Assembly (NCBI GenBank): GCA_019239585.1
Contig: JAFAZU010000602.1
Location: forward strand, 1-5,458
Direction: 5' to 3'
Length of the DNA: 5,458 nucleotides
Origin: Acidobacteriaceae bacterium
GTDB taxonomy: Bacteria; Acidobacteriota; Terriglobia; Bryobacterales; Bryobacteraceae
Each line of letters opens with the position of its first letter. Within the stretch, counting starts at the first letter, position 1. The notes under the pieces were generated by a model. The model ran no database searches. It saw only the letters and a list, made by a program, of their open reading frames with translations, and was not told the DNA's origin. Below, piece after piece: positions 1 through 5,458 of the stretch. The translations under genes and the position numbers were made by a program.

Positions 1-603
1 CATGATCTGAAGAACATCTCCATTAAACGGTGGCGGAAGGCAGTTTTCGTTCGGTGCTCCGGAACACGTGGGGTGCTGGTGATCAAAATCCACACCGGTT
101 CGCAAGATCTCCCGAAACTGTTCAAACGTATGTCCTCCTTCCGGAAGTCCCGTCCGGTCGGGTGTCAGGTTGCGAGAGACAATGTGTGCGGAACCTGGAA
201 TCAGCGGGCCAAAGTCATTGCCTCCAGCTAAGTAAGCTGCCGCATTGATCTTCTTCTTGCCGGTAAAGGGCGGGTGTAGGAGATAGGGATTTCCGGTGGG
301 AATGAATTCGGTCGAAGTGTTTTGAGTGTGGCAATCGTTGCAGGGAATCTGCGCATTCACGATGTAACTACCCAAACCGACCAATCGCCTTTCTTTCCCG
401 TCCAGGTTCAGCGGTACGGGAGCGATGGCGAAACCTCGTTCGACTTTCCCTTCCTCCCGCTCATCGTCGTCGGCGTGTACGGGCCAAGGTGTCCGGGCAC
501 CCACCGCGAGCGAGAGGACACCAGCCATCAGCGCAACGCCCGTGAATACGCGAACCCTCTGTTTCGCACTACTAAAAAATTTCTGTCTGACAGATCGATT
601 CAT
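1..603 (-). CDS. Exported class I-type cytochrome c, 3' end outside the window
   Basis: Reading the minus strand from the ATG at 603 gives 201 codons without a stop, running off the left edge. Residues 1-18 are basic (several R and K). Residues 19-36 are hydrophobic (VFTGVALMAGVLSLAVG), followed by V-H-A at 42-44 before an acidic run, so a Sec signal peptide cut near residue 44 is likely. A single CxxCH heme-attachment site (C88-N-D-C91-H92) follows the segment LVGLGSYIVNAQIP. Further on are NLTPDRTGLPEGGHTFEQF (145-163) and two more cysteines, C180 and C188. From memory of the family, related proteins carry about 30-50 more residues, so the distal Met ligand may be M201 or lie beyond the edge. 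The inferred role is periplasmic electron transfer; the partner is unknown. The start is supported by a good ribosome-binding site. The gene is divergent from the LuxR regulator. Confidence 0.88.
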   Translation of the reverse strand, partial: MNRSVRQKFFSSAKQRVRVFTGVALMAGVLSLAVGARTPWPVHADDDEREEGKVERGFAIAPVPLNLDGKERRLVGLGSYIVNAQIPCNDCHTQNTSTEFIPTGNPYLLHPPFTGKKKINAAAYLAGGNDFGPLIPGSAHIVSRNLTPDRTGLPEGGHTFEQFREILRTGVDFDHQHPTCSGAPNENCLPPPFNGDVLQIM

Positions 604-780
604 TTGTTCTTCCTTTTTGTGCTGCCGTATCATCATCGCCGCCACCGTGGGCGCTTCGATAGGGGGCGGGCACCCTGGTTTTTTCTATTTCGCACCCTCA
701 CCTTTTCTCGTGGCGGCCCATTCCAGGATTTGAGCGGCTTCTGTCGCCGGTACAGCCAGCGCAGACGCAACGCGCTTATA
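604..780. promoter_or_regulatory. Divergent intergenic region between cytochrome c and LuxR genes
   Basis: This 177-bp stretch separates two divergently transcribed genes and must hold the promoter of at least the cytochrome gene. It contains pyrimidine-rich tracts (around 607-619 and 678-690) and a G-run near 662-669. I see no convincing sigma-70 -35/-10 pair on either strand and no clear operator palindrome. A TATAAT hexamer occurs at 777-782 but overlaps the ATG of the regulator. The plus-strand frame is open through the region but lacks a plausible start codon with a ribosome-binding site. Confidence 0.5.
609..615 (-). promoter_or_regulatory. Ribosome-binding site of the cytochrome c gene
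   Basis: On the minus strand AAGGAAG lies upstream of the ATG at 603, with seven bases between its AGGA core and the start codon. This normal Shine-Dalgarno spacing fixes the start of the cytochrome gene and helps show that the minus strand, not the plus strand, is the coding strand here. Confidence 0.65.
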
Positions 781-3594
781 ATGAAATCTCTCGTGAAGCA
801 GTTGGTCGAGCGCGAGCGCGAGTTGGCGGCCGTAGAGGCGCTGTTGGAGCGCGAAGGCGGGCTTCTCATGGTCGAAGGCGGGGCAGGCATCGGCAAAACG
901 TCGTTGCTGGAAGCGGCCTGCCAACGAGCCCAAGAGGTAGGCTGCCAGATCTTGCGTGCTCGCGGCTCGGAATTAGAGGCAGACTTCGCGTTCGGTGTCG
1001 TACGCCAGTTGTTCGAACGTCATCTGGCGAACACGGACGCACAGGAGCGCGAGGCGTTGCTGGCCGGGCCGGCAGCCGCCGTGCGCCCACTGCTCCTGGG
1101 CCAGCTCACCGGCACTCCGGAGCGAGACACTCTGTTTGCTTTGTTGCACGGCTTCTACTGGCTGTCTGCTAACCTCGCGGGTCTTCGGCCGCTTTTGCTG
1201 GCAGTCGATGACGCCCACTGGGGGGATGAACCTTCGCTCCGCTGGCTGGCCTATCTGGCAACACGGCTGGAGGGACTCGCCCTGGCACTGATCGTGGCGC
1301 TACGACCGGGCGAGCCAAACGCGATGAGCGGGCCGTTGCTGGCCTTGCGCACCGCAGCAACTGTGGTGCGGCCCGCGCTGTTGAGCGAAAGCGCTGTTGG
1401 GATGATCATTCGCGACACGGTGGGCGACACGGCGACAAACGAGCTGTGCGCGGCCGTCTGGACCGCGAGCGGCGGCAACCCTCTTTATCTGAACGAATTG
1501 TTGCGTGCGATCGAACTCGAGGACCGACTACGAAAGAACGATCGGCCCTCCGAACTGCTTGCGTGTGGACGCGAGGAGATTGCACGGCTCGTGATCGCCC
1601 GTGTGCGCAGTTCGGATCCGGGTGCGCTGCGCCTCGCGCAAGCGATAGCGATACTCGGGGATAGTTGCGAGCTGCGTCATGCGGCGGCGATTGCCGGGGT
1701 GAAAATGTCGGACGCGACGCGCCTAGCCGCGAACCTGGTTCGTCGTGAGGTGTTGGCCTCCGATCACCCTCCCACCTTTATTCACCCGGTCGTGCGCGAC
1801 GCGGTTGAAACATCTATGAGCAGTGACGAGCGCGAAGCGGCCCACCGTTCCGCTGCACGCCTGCTCCACGCCGATGGAGCACCTGCCGGACAGGTCGCCG
1901 CACACCTTTTGAGCGTACGGCCCGCTGGCGATATTTGGATGGTGACACGCCTTGCTGAGGCTGCGCGGATTGCTCTGGCGAGTGGCGCGACACAGGCCGC
2001 AGCCCGATTACTGGAGCGCGCGCTGGCCGAGCCGCCTCCCATCGAGCAGCGGCTGAGTATGCTGCGCGAGGCGGCCCAGGCAGAGGCGAGCACCGGGTAC
2101 GAGAGGGCCAGCATCCTTCTTGAGCAAGCACTGCGGCAAGCGGCCGGTCCGCATGAACGGGCCGAAATCGCTCTCGAGGTCGCTGCAGTATACGCTACGG
2201 TTTTTCGTTATCCGGACGCGATGGAAGTGCTTGAAAAGGCACTGGCGGAGCTTGGCGGGGCCGATCCTGCACTCGCTGCACGGATCGAGGGATATCTGGT
2301 GTTTTACGCCCTGCACGACTCGCGTTGTGCCTCGCGCGTGGTGCCGGCAATTCAGCGCCTCTGCTCCGATGCCCGGGCTGGGTTTCCGGCGGAGGCGCTC
2401 GCCGTTGCGCGAGGTATTGCGATGTGCCTCGCCGGTAGGCCCTCACAAGAAGCAGCCATCCATCTTGAAGAAGCTCTTGCGCGCGCAGAAGCCCGTGTCG
2501 AAGACTGGAACGTGCGCGCTGCGCTGCTCCGGAGTCTCGTCGTAGCGGAGCGCTTTGACAAAGTCACTGCCGCCCTGGAATCCATGACCACACAGGCTTA
2601 CCGCTCGGGCAGCGCGCGCGCACTGATCGCCACGTTCAGCACTCTCGGGTTTCTGAAACTGCGGCTCGGGGCGCTTCCGGAGGCTGAATCGGCTGCACGG
2701 GTCGCGTTGCGGGTTCTTCAGGAGAGCGACTTTCGAACAGGCCTTCCCTTTACCGTGGCAGTCCTGGCCGATGTCGCTATCGAAGCGGGTGAATGGGACG
2801 AAGCGCAGGCGCTACTTGCGCTTATTCCCCAGGAAGGCTGGCCGGCAGGCGTGGCAACCGTACTGATCCCGGCGGCGCGTGGACGGCTCCGTCTCGCCCA
2901 AGGCCGGCCGGCGGAGGCGCTGACGGATTTTCAGAGGTGTGCCGCGATGTTCAGTGTCGAAGTCTGGGGCACGGAGATGCGGGACGTCGGGTATCTCCAT
3001 GCCCGCGCTGGTGCGGCCCAGGCTCTGATACAGCTGGGAGAGCCTAACCGCGCACTCGAGGCCGCGCAAGCCGAACTGTCGGACTTGAGAGTCCATGGAA
3101 CACCCCGCGCACTCGGCATTGCCCTTCGTGTTGCCGGGCTGGCTCAGAGGGGCAAATCGGGATTGGAACTGCTGGCTGAATCGGTATCCATGCTTGCAAA
3201 TTCTCCTGCGCTGCTGGAGCGGGCGCATTCGCTCGTGGAGTTGGGCGCTGCGCTGCGCCGGAGCGGCAGCCGTGCCGCTGCGCGCGAGCCGCTCGCTGAA
3301 GGCCTCGACCTCGCTGCCCGTTGTGGTGCTCGACCGCTGGCGGCCCGCGCTCGCGAGGAACTCAAAGCAACCGGCGCTCGACCCCGGCGCGAGTGGCGTA
3401 CCGGTCTCGAAGCACTGACTCCCGGCGAACTCCGCGTCATTCGGTTAGCGGCCGAAGGTCACTCGAATCGCGACATCGCTCAACAGCTCTACGTGACGCT
3501 CAAGACCATCGAAGGCCACCTCTCGCGCGCCTACGACAAGCTCGGCATCTCCAGCCGCAGCCAATTGTCACCGATCCTCGAATCGAGAAGATAA
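781..3594 (+). CDS. Large LuxR-family regulator with N-terminal STAND/AAA ATPase (MalT-like layout)
   Basis: This 937-residue protein has the layout of large ATP-binding LuxR regulators. The N-terminal segment LVERERELAAVEALL leads into a Walker A motif GGAGIGKTS at 33-41. Walker B is LLLAVDDAHW, with D143 and D144. An ALR segment at 173-175 fits sensor I, and GGNPLYLNELL at 231-241 is typical of these STAND ATPases. Roughly residues 390-850 are Ala/Leu/Glu-rich helical repeats (for example ARLLERALAEPP, AMEVLEKALAEL), probably TPR-like and used for ligand or partner sensing. The C-terminal LuxR HTH at about 877-933 has LTPGELRVIRLAAEGHSN, then DIAQQLYVTLKTIEGHL and KLGISSRSQL. It should be a cytoplasmic, ATP-gated transcriptional regulator; signal and targets are unknown. 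The frame is open back to 322, but that part is antisense to the cytochrome gene. ATG 781 leaves the family-typical N-terminus, although it has no clear ribosome-binding site; GTG 793 is an alternative. Confidence 0.9.
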   Translation: MKSLVKQLVERERELAAVEALLEREGGLLMVEGGAGIGKTSLLEAACQRAQEVGCQILRARGSELEADFAFGVVRQLFERHLANTDAQEREALLAGPAAAVRPLLLGQLTGTPERDTLFALLHGFYWLSANLAGLRPLLLAVDDAHWGDEPSLRWLAYLATRLEGLALALIVALRPGEPNAMSGPLLALRTAATVVRPALLSESAVGMIIRDTVGDTATNELCAAVWTASGGNPLYLNELLRAIELEDRLRKNDRPSELLACGREEIARLVIARVRSSDPGALRLAQAIAILGDSCELRHAAAIAGVKMSDATRLAANLVRREVLASDHPPTFIHPVVRDAVETSMSSDEREAAHRSAARLLHADGAPAGQVAAHLLSVRPAGDIWMVTRLAEAARIALASGATQAAARLLERALAEPPPIEQRLSMLREAAQAEASTGYERASILLEQALRQAAGPHERAEIALEVAAVYATVFRYPDAMEVLEKALAELGGADPALAARIEGYLVFYALHDSRCASRVVPAIQRLCSDARAGFPAEALAVARGIAMCLAGRPSQEAAIHLEEALARAEARVEDWNVRAALLRSLVVAERFDKVTAALESMTTQAYRSGSARALIATFSTLGFLKLRLGALPEAESAARVALRVLQESDFRTGLPFTVAVLADVAIEAGEWDEAQALLALIPQEGWPAGVATVLIPAARGRLRLAQGRPAEALTDFQRCAAMFSVEVWGTEMRDVGYLHARAGAAQALIQLGEPNRALEAAQAELSDLRVHGTPRALGIALRVAGLAQRGKSGLELLAESVSMLANSPALLERAHSLVELGAALRRSGSRAAAREPLAEGLDLAARCGARPLAARAREELKATGARPRREWRTGLEALTPGELRVIRLAAEGHSNRDIAQQLYVTLKTIEGHLSRAYDKLGISSRSQLSPILESRR

Positions 3595-3673
3595 GTGTGC
3601 GAAGCAGATAAAACTAGGGTGCAGGCCCTCTATCGAAGGCCTCGTTGCCTGTGCGATCTTTCAGCCCTTTAGC
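3595..3673. other. Short intergenic gap between regulator and CPBP gene
   Basis: These 79 bases separate two co-directional genes. There is an AGGCC/GGCCT inverted repeat (3623-3627 with 3638-3642, 10-base loop), but no T-run follows it, so it is not a convincing terminator. I find no clear promoter and no strong Shine-Dalgarno before the ATG at 3674. The two genes could therefore be co-transcribed or separately expressed. Confidence 0.35.
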
Positions 3674-4327
3674 ATGAGCAAGCATTCTCTCGCCCCATTT
3701 ATTGGCTATCTGGTGATCTTTTATTTCACTTGGACCACCGTGTGGGTTTATGGCGTCTATCCCTGGGCTGTCAGAAACGTCGGCAGCACAACCCTCCTGT
3801 ATGCAGTAATCAACATTGTATTCCGATTTCTCATTTGGGTTCTGCCGGTGTTCTGGTATTTACGCCATGTGGATCGAGTTAATGCTACAGAGTACCTGAG
3901 ACTGCGGCAGCATTGGGGTCGGGGTCTCGCCTTCGGTCTGGTGCTTTCGGCTGTAAATTTTGCCGCCGCTCTCGTGCGGACAGGACCGTCGACTTGGCGC
4001 GGACCGTACGTAACTTGGAATAGCATCGTGAACACTGCCATCCTGATTGGCTTCTTTGAGGAAGTGCCATTCCGCGGATTCATTTTGCAGAAGCTCACAG
4101 AGCGATTCGGATTCTGGAGGTCGGTCGTGATGTCCAGCGTTCTTTTCGTCACCGCTCATATCCCTGGCTGGATACGCCTCGGTACGCTCACCGCTTATAA
4201 TGCCGTGTTCGTCTTTGTGTTCGGAGTAATCATGGCCCTCGTCTTTCGGTACTCGAAATCATTATGGGGTCCGATAGTAGCACATAGTCTGAACGACTTT
4301 ATCTCTGGCGTGTTAGTCCACCGCTAG
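3674..4327 (+). CDS. CPBP-family intramembrane metalloprotease (CAAX protease/bacteriocin-processing type)
   Basis: This is a 217-residue hydrophobic protein with several membrane segments, roughly 9-30, 40-63, 84-101, 117-128, 151-164 and 174-192. It carries the three CPBP motifs: E129-E130-V-P-F-R134 (EExxxR, inside GFFEEVPFRGFILQKL), F158-V-T-A-H162 (FxxxH) and H204-S-L-N-D208 (HxxxN/D type). In characterised members the glutamates and histidines form the metal site of an intramembrane glutamate protease. Family roles include CAAX prenyl-protein processing, bacteriocin maturation or immunity, and regulated proteolysis; the substrate here is unknown. No peptide precursor or CAAX-box protein is visible nearby. 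The ribosome-binding site is weak. By eye the gene is less GC-rich than the regulator. The stop TAG straddles the IS630 junction: TA is the target dinucleotide and G is the first IS base. The protein ends nine residues after motif 3, so the domain is complete, but a lost C-terminal tail cannot be excluded. Confidence 0.88.
   Translation: MSKHSLAPFIGYLVIFYFTWTTVWVYGVYPWAVRNVGSTTLLYAVINIVFRFLIWVLPVFWYLRHVDRVNATEYLRLRQHWGRGLAFGLVLSAVNFAAALVRTGPSTWRGPYVTWNSIVNTAILIGFFEEVPFRGFILQKLTERFGFWRSVVMSSVLFVTAHIPGWIRLGTLTAYNAVFVFVFGVIMALVFRYSKSLWGPIVAHSLNDFISGVLVHR
4325..4326. repeat. TA target dinucleotide, left side of IS630
   Basis: TA directly precedes the left inverted repeat and forms the first two bases of the CPBP stop codon. 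It pairs with TA at 5336-5337 as the expected 2-bp duplication. Two bases alone cannot prove that both flanks come from one original site. Confidence 0.65.
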
Positions 4328-4351
4328 CGCAATTTTCTGATGACTATAGGG
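4327..4351 (+). repeat. Left terminal inverted repeat of the IS630 element
   Basis: After TA the sequence begins GCGCAATTTTCTGATG and continues to TAGGG. Compared with the reverse complement of the right end it matches at 20 of 25 positions, with mismatches at positions 1, 12, 17, 18 and 20. The transposase stop codon (TAG on the minus strand, 4344-4346) lies inside this repeat. It is the transposase-binding and cleavage end distal to the transposase start. Confidence 0.88.
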
Positions 4352-4865
4352 CAGCACGGCAATGGCGAAACCAGTTTCGTGCATCCTGAGCTGTAATCGT
4401 GCCGAGCCCTGTTGCGACAGCTTGTTCCAGGGCGGGCCGGAGCCGGGCTTTGGCCCCGCGCAAAAACGTTTTCAGCTTGCTCCAGGCCAACTCCATCGGG
4501 TTCAGGTCGGGTGAATAGGGCGGCAAGTACCACAGGCGGCACCGGCGGGCCGCTAAGAGGCGGCGCACTTTTGATTGTTTATGGGCCGACAGGTTGTCCA
4601 TGACCACAATCTGGCCCGGACGCAAGCTGGGTGCTAACACGTGCTCGACAAAGGCTAAGAACACCTCGGCATCGGTGGCCGCCTCGACCGTCATGCTGGC
4701 TTGCACGCCTTTCGTGCCGAGAGCGCCCAAAATCGTGAGCACTTTCCAGTGCCCATGTGGCACCGCTTCGCGCACGCGCTCGCCTTTCGGCGCTCGTCCA
4801 TAGCGGCGCGTCAGGTCGGTGCGGGCACCGCTTTCATCGACAAAGACCAGATCCTTCGGCAACAC
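4344..4865 (-). CDS. IS630 transposase C-terminal frame (DDE_3 catalytic part, ORFB)
   Basis: This 173-codon frame carries the RNase H-like catalytic domain. Numbering from the GTG at 4865, the catalytic residues are D10 (LVFVDESG), D90 (IVVMDNLSAHK) and E125 (YSPDLNPMELAWSKLK), a DD34E spacing typical of the IS630/Tc1 group. It overlaps the N-terminal frame by 32 bp. The GTG at 4865 is only the first start-type codon after the amber at 4920-4922. No ribosome-binding site supports it, and initiation there would leave out the DNA-binding part. It ends with TAG inside the left inverted repeat. The catalytic residues are intact, so the decay is confined to the junction. Confidence 0.72.
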   Translation of the reverse strand: MLPKDLVFVDESGARTDLTRRYGRAPKGERVREAVPHGHWKVLTILGALGTKGVQASMTVEAATDAEVFLAFVEHVLAPSLRPGQIVVMDNLSAHKQSKVRRLLAARRCRLWYLPPYSPDLNPMELAWSKLKTFLRGAKARLRPALEQAVATGLGTITAQDARNWFRHCRAAL

Positions 4866-5289
4866 TCGGCTCAGTTTGCTTTGGAAACGCCGCCGTGCCC
4901 GCTCGGTTGCAGGCCGATTCTACTCCGCCGCCGTGAGTGACTTTTTTCTGTGGCAGACCGAGCGCTTTGAGCGTGCGCGAGAGCACGGGCACGCTGGTGA
5001 TAACATGATGGCGTTGCCAGAGCAGAGCGACATATTCGGCTAGGGTGTGATCACTCTGTTCCGCAATCAGACGGCGCAGGTCTTCTTCGTGCCCGGCCAG
5101 ATGAGCCTTAACCCCACCACCGTGTGGCTTGGCCTGCACGGACCCAGTACGGCGAAAGTGCCGCCACAGCTTCTCGACCGTTTTCACATGGACCTGGAAC
5201 ACGTCCGCCACTTCGACCTGTGTGAGTTCACCCGCTTGGCAGGCCGAGACAATGCGGCTTCGTAGATCGAGCGAAAGGGCAGAGGGCAT
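4834..5289 (-). CDS. IS630 transposase N-terminal frame (HTH part, ORFA)
   Basis: This 151-codon frame starts at ATG 5289 with GGAAGG directly before it. Residues about 7-58 (SLDLRSRIVSACQAGELTQ, then EVADVFQVHVKTVEKLWRHF and a GGG turn) form the paired/HTH DNA-binding part, which recognises the inverted repeats. Residues 66-116 are the winged-helix-like linker ending GLPQKK. From V117 to the TGA at 4836-4834 the residues no longer resemble transposase; they are the wrong frame past the A6 run. Alone it could give a DNA-binding fragment without catalytic residues, conceivably an inhibitor of related transposases, but that is speculation. Confidence 0.72.
   Translation of the reverse strand: MPSALSLDLRSRIVSACQAGELTQVEVADVFQVHVKTVEKLWRHFRRTGSVQAKPHGGGVKAHLAGHEEDLRRLIAEQSDHTLAEYVALLWQRHHVITSVPVLSRTLKALGLPQKKVTHGGGVESACNRAGTAAFPKQTEPSVAEGSGLCR
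4920..4922 (-). other. In-frame amber codon in the transposase catalytic frame
   Basis: On the minus strand the catalytic frame reads GAG TAG AAT CGG (E-stop-N-R), seven codons after the A6 run. Many IS630 transposases have E-Q/R-D/N-R-P at this place, so a CAG to TAG transition is the simplest origin. Confidence 0.6.
4942..4947 (-). other. A6 run at the transposase frame change
   Basis: On the minus strand CAG is followed by six A and then GTC. The N-terminal frame reads Q-K-K-V, while homology continues as K-K-S-L-T-A-A-E in the frame reached by dropping one A (+1). This may be a slippage or programmed frameshift site or a one-base insertion. The sequence alone cannot separate these. Confidence 0.5.
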
Positions 5290-5310
5290 CCTTCCAGCTT
5301 ATTCCTACAC

Positions 5311-5335
5311 CCCTACAAACATCGGAAAATTGCGA
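5311..5335 (-). repeat. Right terminal inverted repeat of the IS630 element
   Basis: Read on the minus strand from 5335 inward it begins TCGCAATTTTCCGATG and continues to GTAGGG, matching the left repeat at 20 of 25 positions. It lies 21 bp before the ATG of the transposase N-terminal frame at 5289, so transposase transcription probably starts in or near it or comes from outside. Confidence 0.88.
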
Positions 5336-5337
5336 TA
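5336..5337. repeat. TA target dinucleotide, right side of IS630
   Basis: TA directly follows the right inverted repeat and matches the TA on the left side. On the minus strand it forms the last two bases of a CTA (Leu) codon of the DUF2264-like frame. Confidence 0.65.
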
Positions 5338-5458
5338 GGGCTGCATAATGATTGCGAAGCCCCGCTTCCCTTCCGGAATTATCGCCGGATTCAAGCCACG
5401 GCGCCATCCCCGCCAGCAGCCGCCCGAGCGCTTCCAGATAGGTATACTTCTTTCGATC
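5336..5458 (-). pseudogene. Fragment of a DUF2264-type gene truncated by the IS630 element
   Basis: From the right edge the minus strand is open as 41 codons: DRKKYTYLEALGRLLAGMAP, then WLESGDNSGREAGLRNHYAA and L. The core LEALGRLLAGMAPWLE closely resembles the conserved N-terminal signature I remember for DUF2264 proteins, which have about 350-650 residues and no well-defined biochemical function. The frame meets the right inverted repeat in the CTA codon and then runs 36 codons into the IS before a TGA at 5230-5228, giving an unrelated tail. The remainder of the domain is not on the far side of the IS, where the CPBP gene lies. The gene start is outside the window. Family assignment rests on memory of the motif. 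Confidence 0.65.

Larger units (their letters stand above)
4344..5289 (-). pseudogene. IS630-family transposase, split by frame offset and amber codon
   Basis: Joining the two frames gives a protein of about 314 residues, a usual IS630 transposase length. It has an N-terminal HTH, the segment LSRTLKALGLPQKK, then SLTAAE-stop-NRPATERARRRFQSK, then the DDE domain beginning LVFVDESG. Two lesions separate the halves. The downstream frame is one base off at an A6 run (4942-4947), where five A residues would keep the frame. A TAG at 4920-4922 replaces a codon where relatives often have Gln, so a CAG to TAG change is plausible. Some IS630 members do make transposase by frameshifting at an A-run in this position, so the offset alone need not be a lesion. 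The amber codon seven codons later would still stop the shifted product. I therefore call it non-functional unless suppressed. Confidence 0.8.
4327..5335 (-). mobile_element. IS630-family insertion sequence (IS630/Tc1-mariner superfamily), decayed copy
   Basis: This element of about 1009 bp has 25-bp imperfect terminal inverted repeats (20 of 25 matching), flanked by TA at 4325-4326 and 5336-5337, as expected for IS630 elements, which duplicate TA. The outer flanking bases are C on the left and G on the right, so the reconstituted site would be CTAG, the target reported for IS630. Inside is a minus-strand transposase in two overlapping frames with an HTH part and a DD34E catalytic part. The exact ends are uncertain by one base, because the outermost TIR position does not match. 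The copy looks unable to make its own transposase but may still be mobilised by a related enzyme. No passenger gene is present. Confidence 0.9.

Noticed and set aside
604..633. TTGTTC-N18-TATCAT as a plus-strand sigma-70 promoter
   Set aside because: The -35 element matches poorly, it overlaps the ribosome-binding site of the divergent gene, and it lies about 150 bp from the regulator start. Chance is likely.
322..780. N-terminal 153-residue extension of the LuxR regulator
   Set aside because: It is antisense to the cytochrome c gene up to 603 and continues through the intergenic region. It has no recognisable domain and no ribosome-binding site, and the family-typical N-terminus begins at ATG 781.
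685..933. Minus-strand frame ending in an alanine-rich helix-like tail (ASALAVPATEAAQILEW)
   Set aside because: It looks protein-like near its end, but most of it is antisense to the ATPase domain of the regulator, including Walker A, and it has no recognisable start context. It is best taken as a shadow frame.
2793..3440. Several mid-size frames on both strands inside the regulator gene
   Set aside because: They lie in GC-rich coding sequence, show no domain-like features, and the regulator frame is continuous through them.
655..3637. Shared 9-mer CTATCGAAG in both intergenic regions (minus strand 663-655, plus strand 3629-3637) as a common operator
   Set aside because: Nine bases occur often by chance in a window of this size, the flanks do not align well, and neither copy is a palindrome.
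3623..3642. AGGCC/GGCCT hairpin as a terminator of the regulator gene
   Set aside because: The stem is only five base pairs, the loop is 10 bases and no T-run follows.
3595..4327. Bacteriocin or toxin-immunity locus around the CPBP gene
   Set aside because: No small precursor peptide, transporter or toxin frame is visible nearby, so only the protease family itself can be supported.
4412..5265. Plus-strand frames across the IS region
   Set aside because: They are antisense to the transposase halves, whose HTH and DDE motifs identify the minus strand as coding.

Overview
The window looks like chromosomal DNA of a GC-rich, free-living (soil or sediment type) bacterium. A secreted one-heme cytochrome c, a very large STAND/LuxR regulator, a CPBP membrane protease and a DUF2264 fragment would suit an Acidobacteria-, Chloroflexi- or Actinobacteria-like genome. 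No marker in the window settles the taxon, so this is inference only.

Layout, left to right. (1) Bases 1-603, minus strand: the N-terminal 201 codons of an exported c-type cytochrome with one CNDCH heme site, cut by the left window edge. A long plus-strand reading frame opens across it, but that is only the antisense shadow upstream of the next gene. (2) Bases 604-780: a divergent intergenic region. (3) Bases 781-3594, plus strand: a 937-residue LuxR-family ATP-binding regulator with an N-terminal STAND/AAA ATPase, a long helical-repeat middle and a C-terminal LuxR-type HTH. (4) Bases 3674-4327, plus strand: a 217-residue CPBP (CAAX protease/bacteriocin-processing type) membrane metalloprotease with all three signature motifs. 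(5) Bases 4327-5335: an apparently complete IS630-family insertion sequence of about 1.01 kb, with 25-bp imperfect terminal inverted repeats flanked by TA on both sides. Its transposase, on the minus strand, is split by a one-base frame offset at an A6 run and by an in-frame amber codon just downstream. (6) Bases 5336-5458, minus strand: a 41-codon piece of a DUF2264-type gene that ends exactly at the IS boundary.

Relations. The cytochrome gene and the regulator are divergent and could share control DNA. The regulator and the CPBP gene are co-directional with a 79-bp gap, so co-transcription is possible but unproven. The IS abuts both neighbours: its left end supplies the last base of the CPBP stop codon, and its right end truncates the DUF2264 frame. 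The missing DUF2264 remainder is not on the other side of the IS, so the IS may mark a rearrangement junction rather than a simple insertion.

I found no RNA gene, CRISPR array or convincing new multi-gene system. The most informative part of the window is the decayed IS630 copy and its two unusual junctions.
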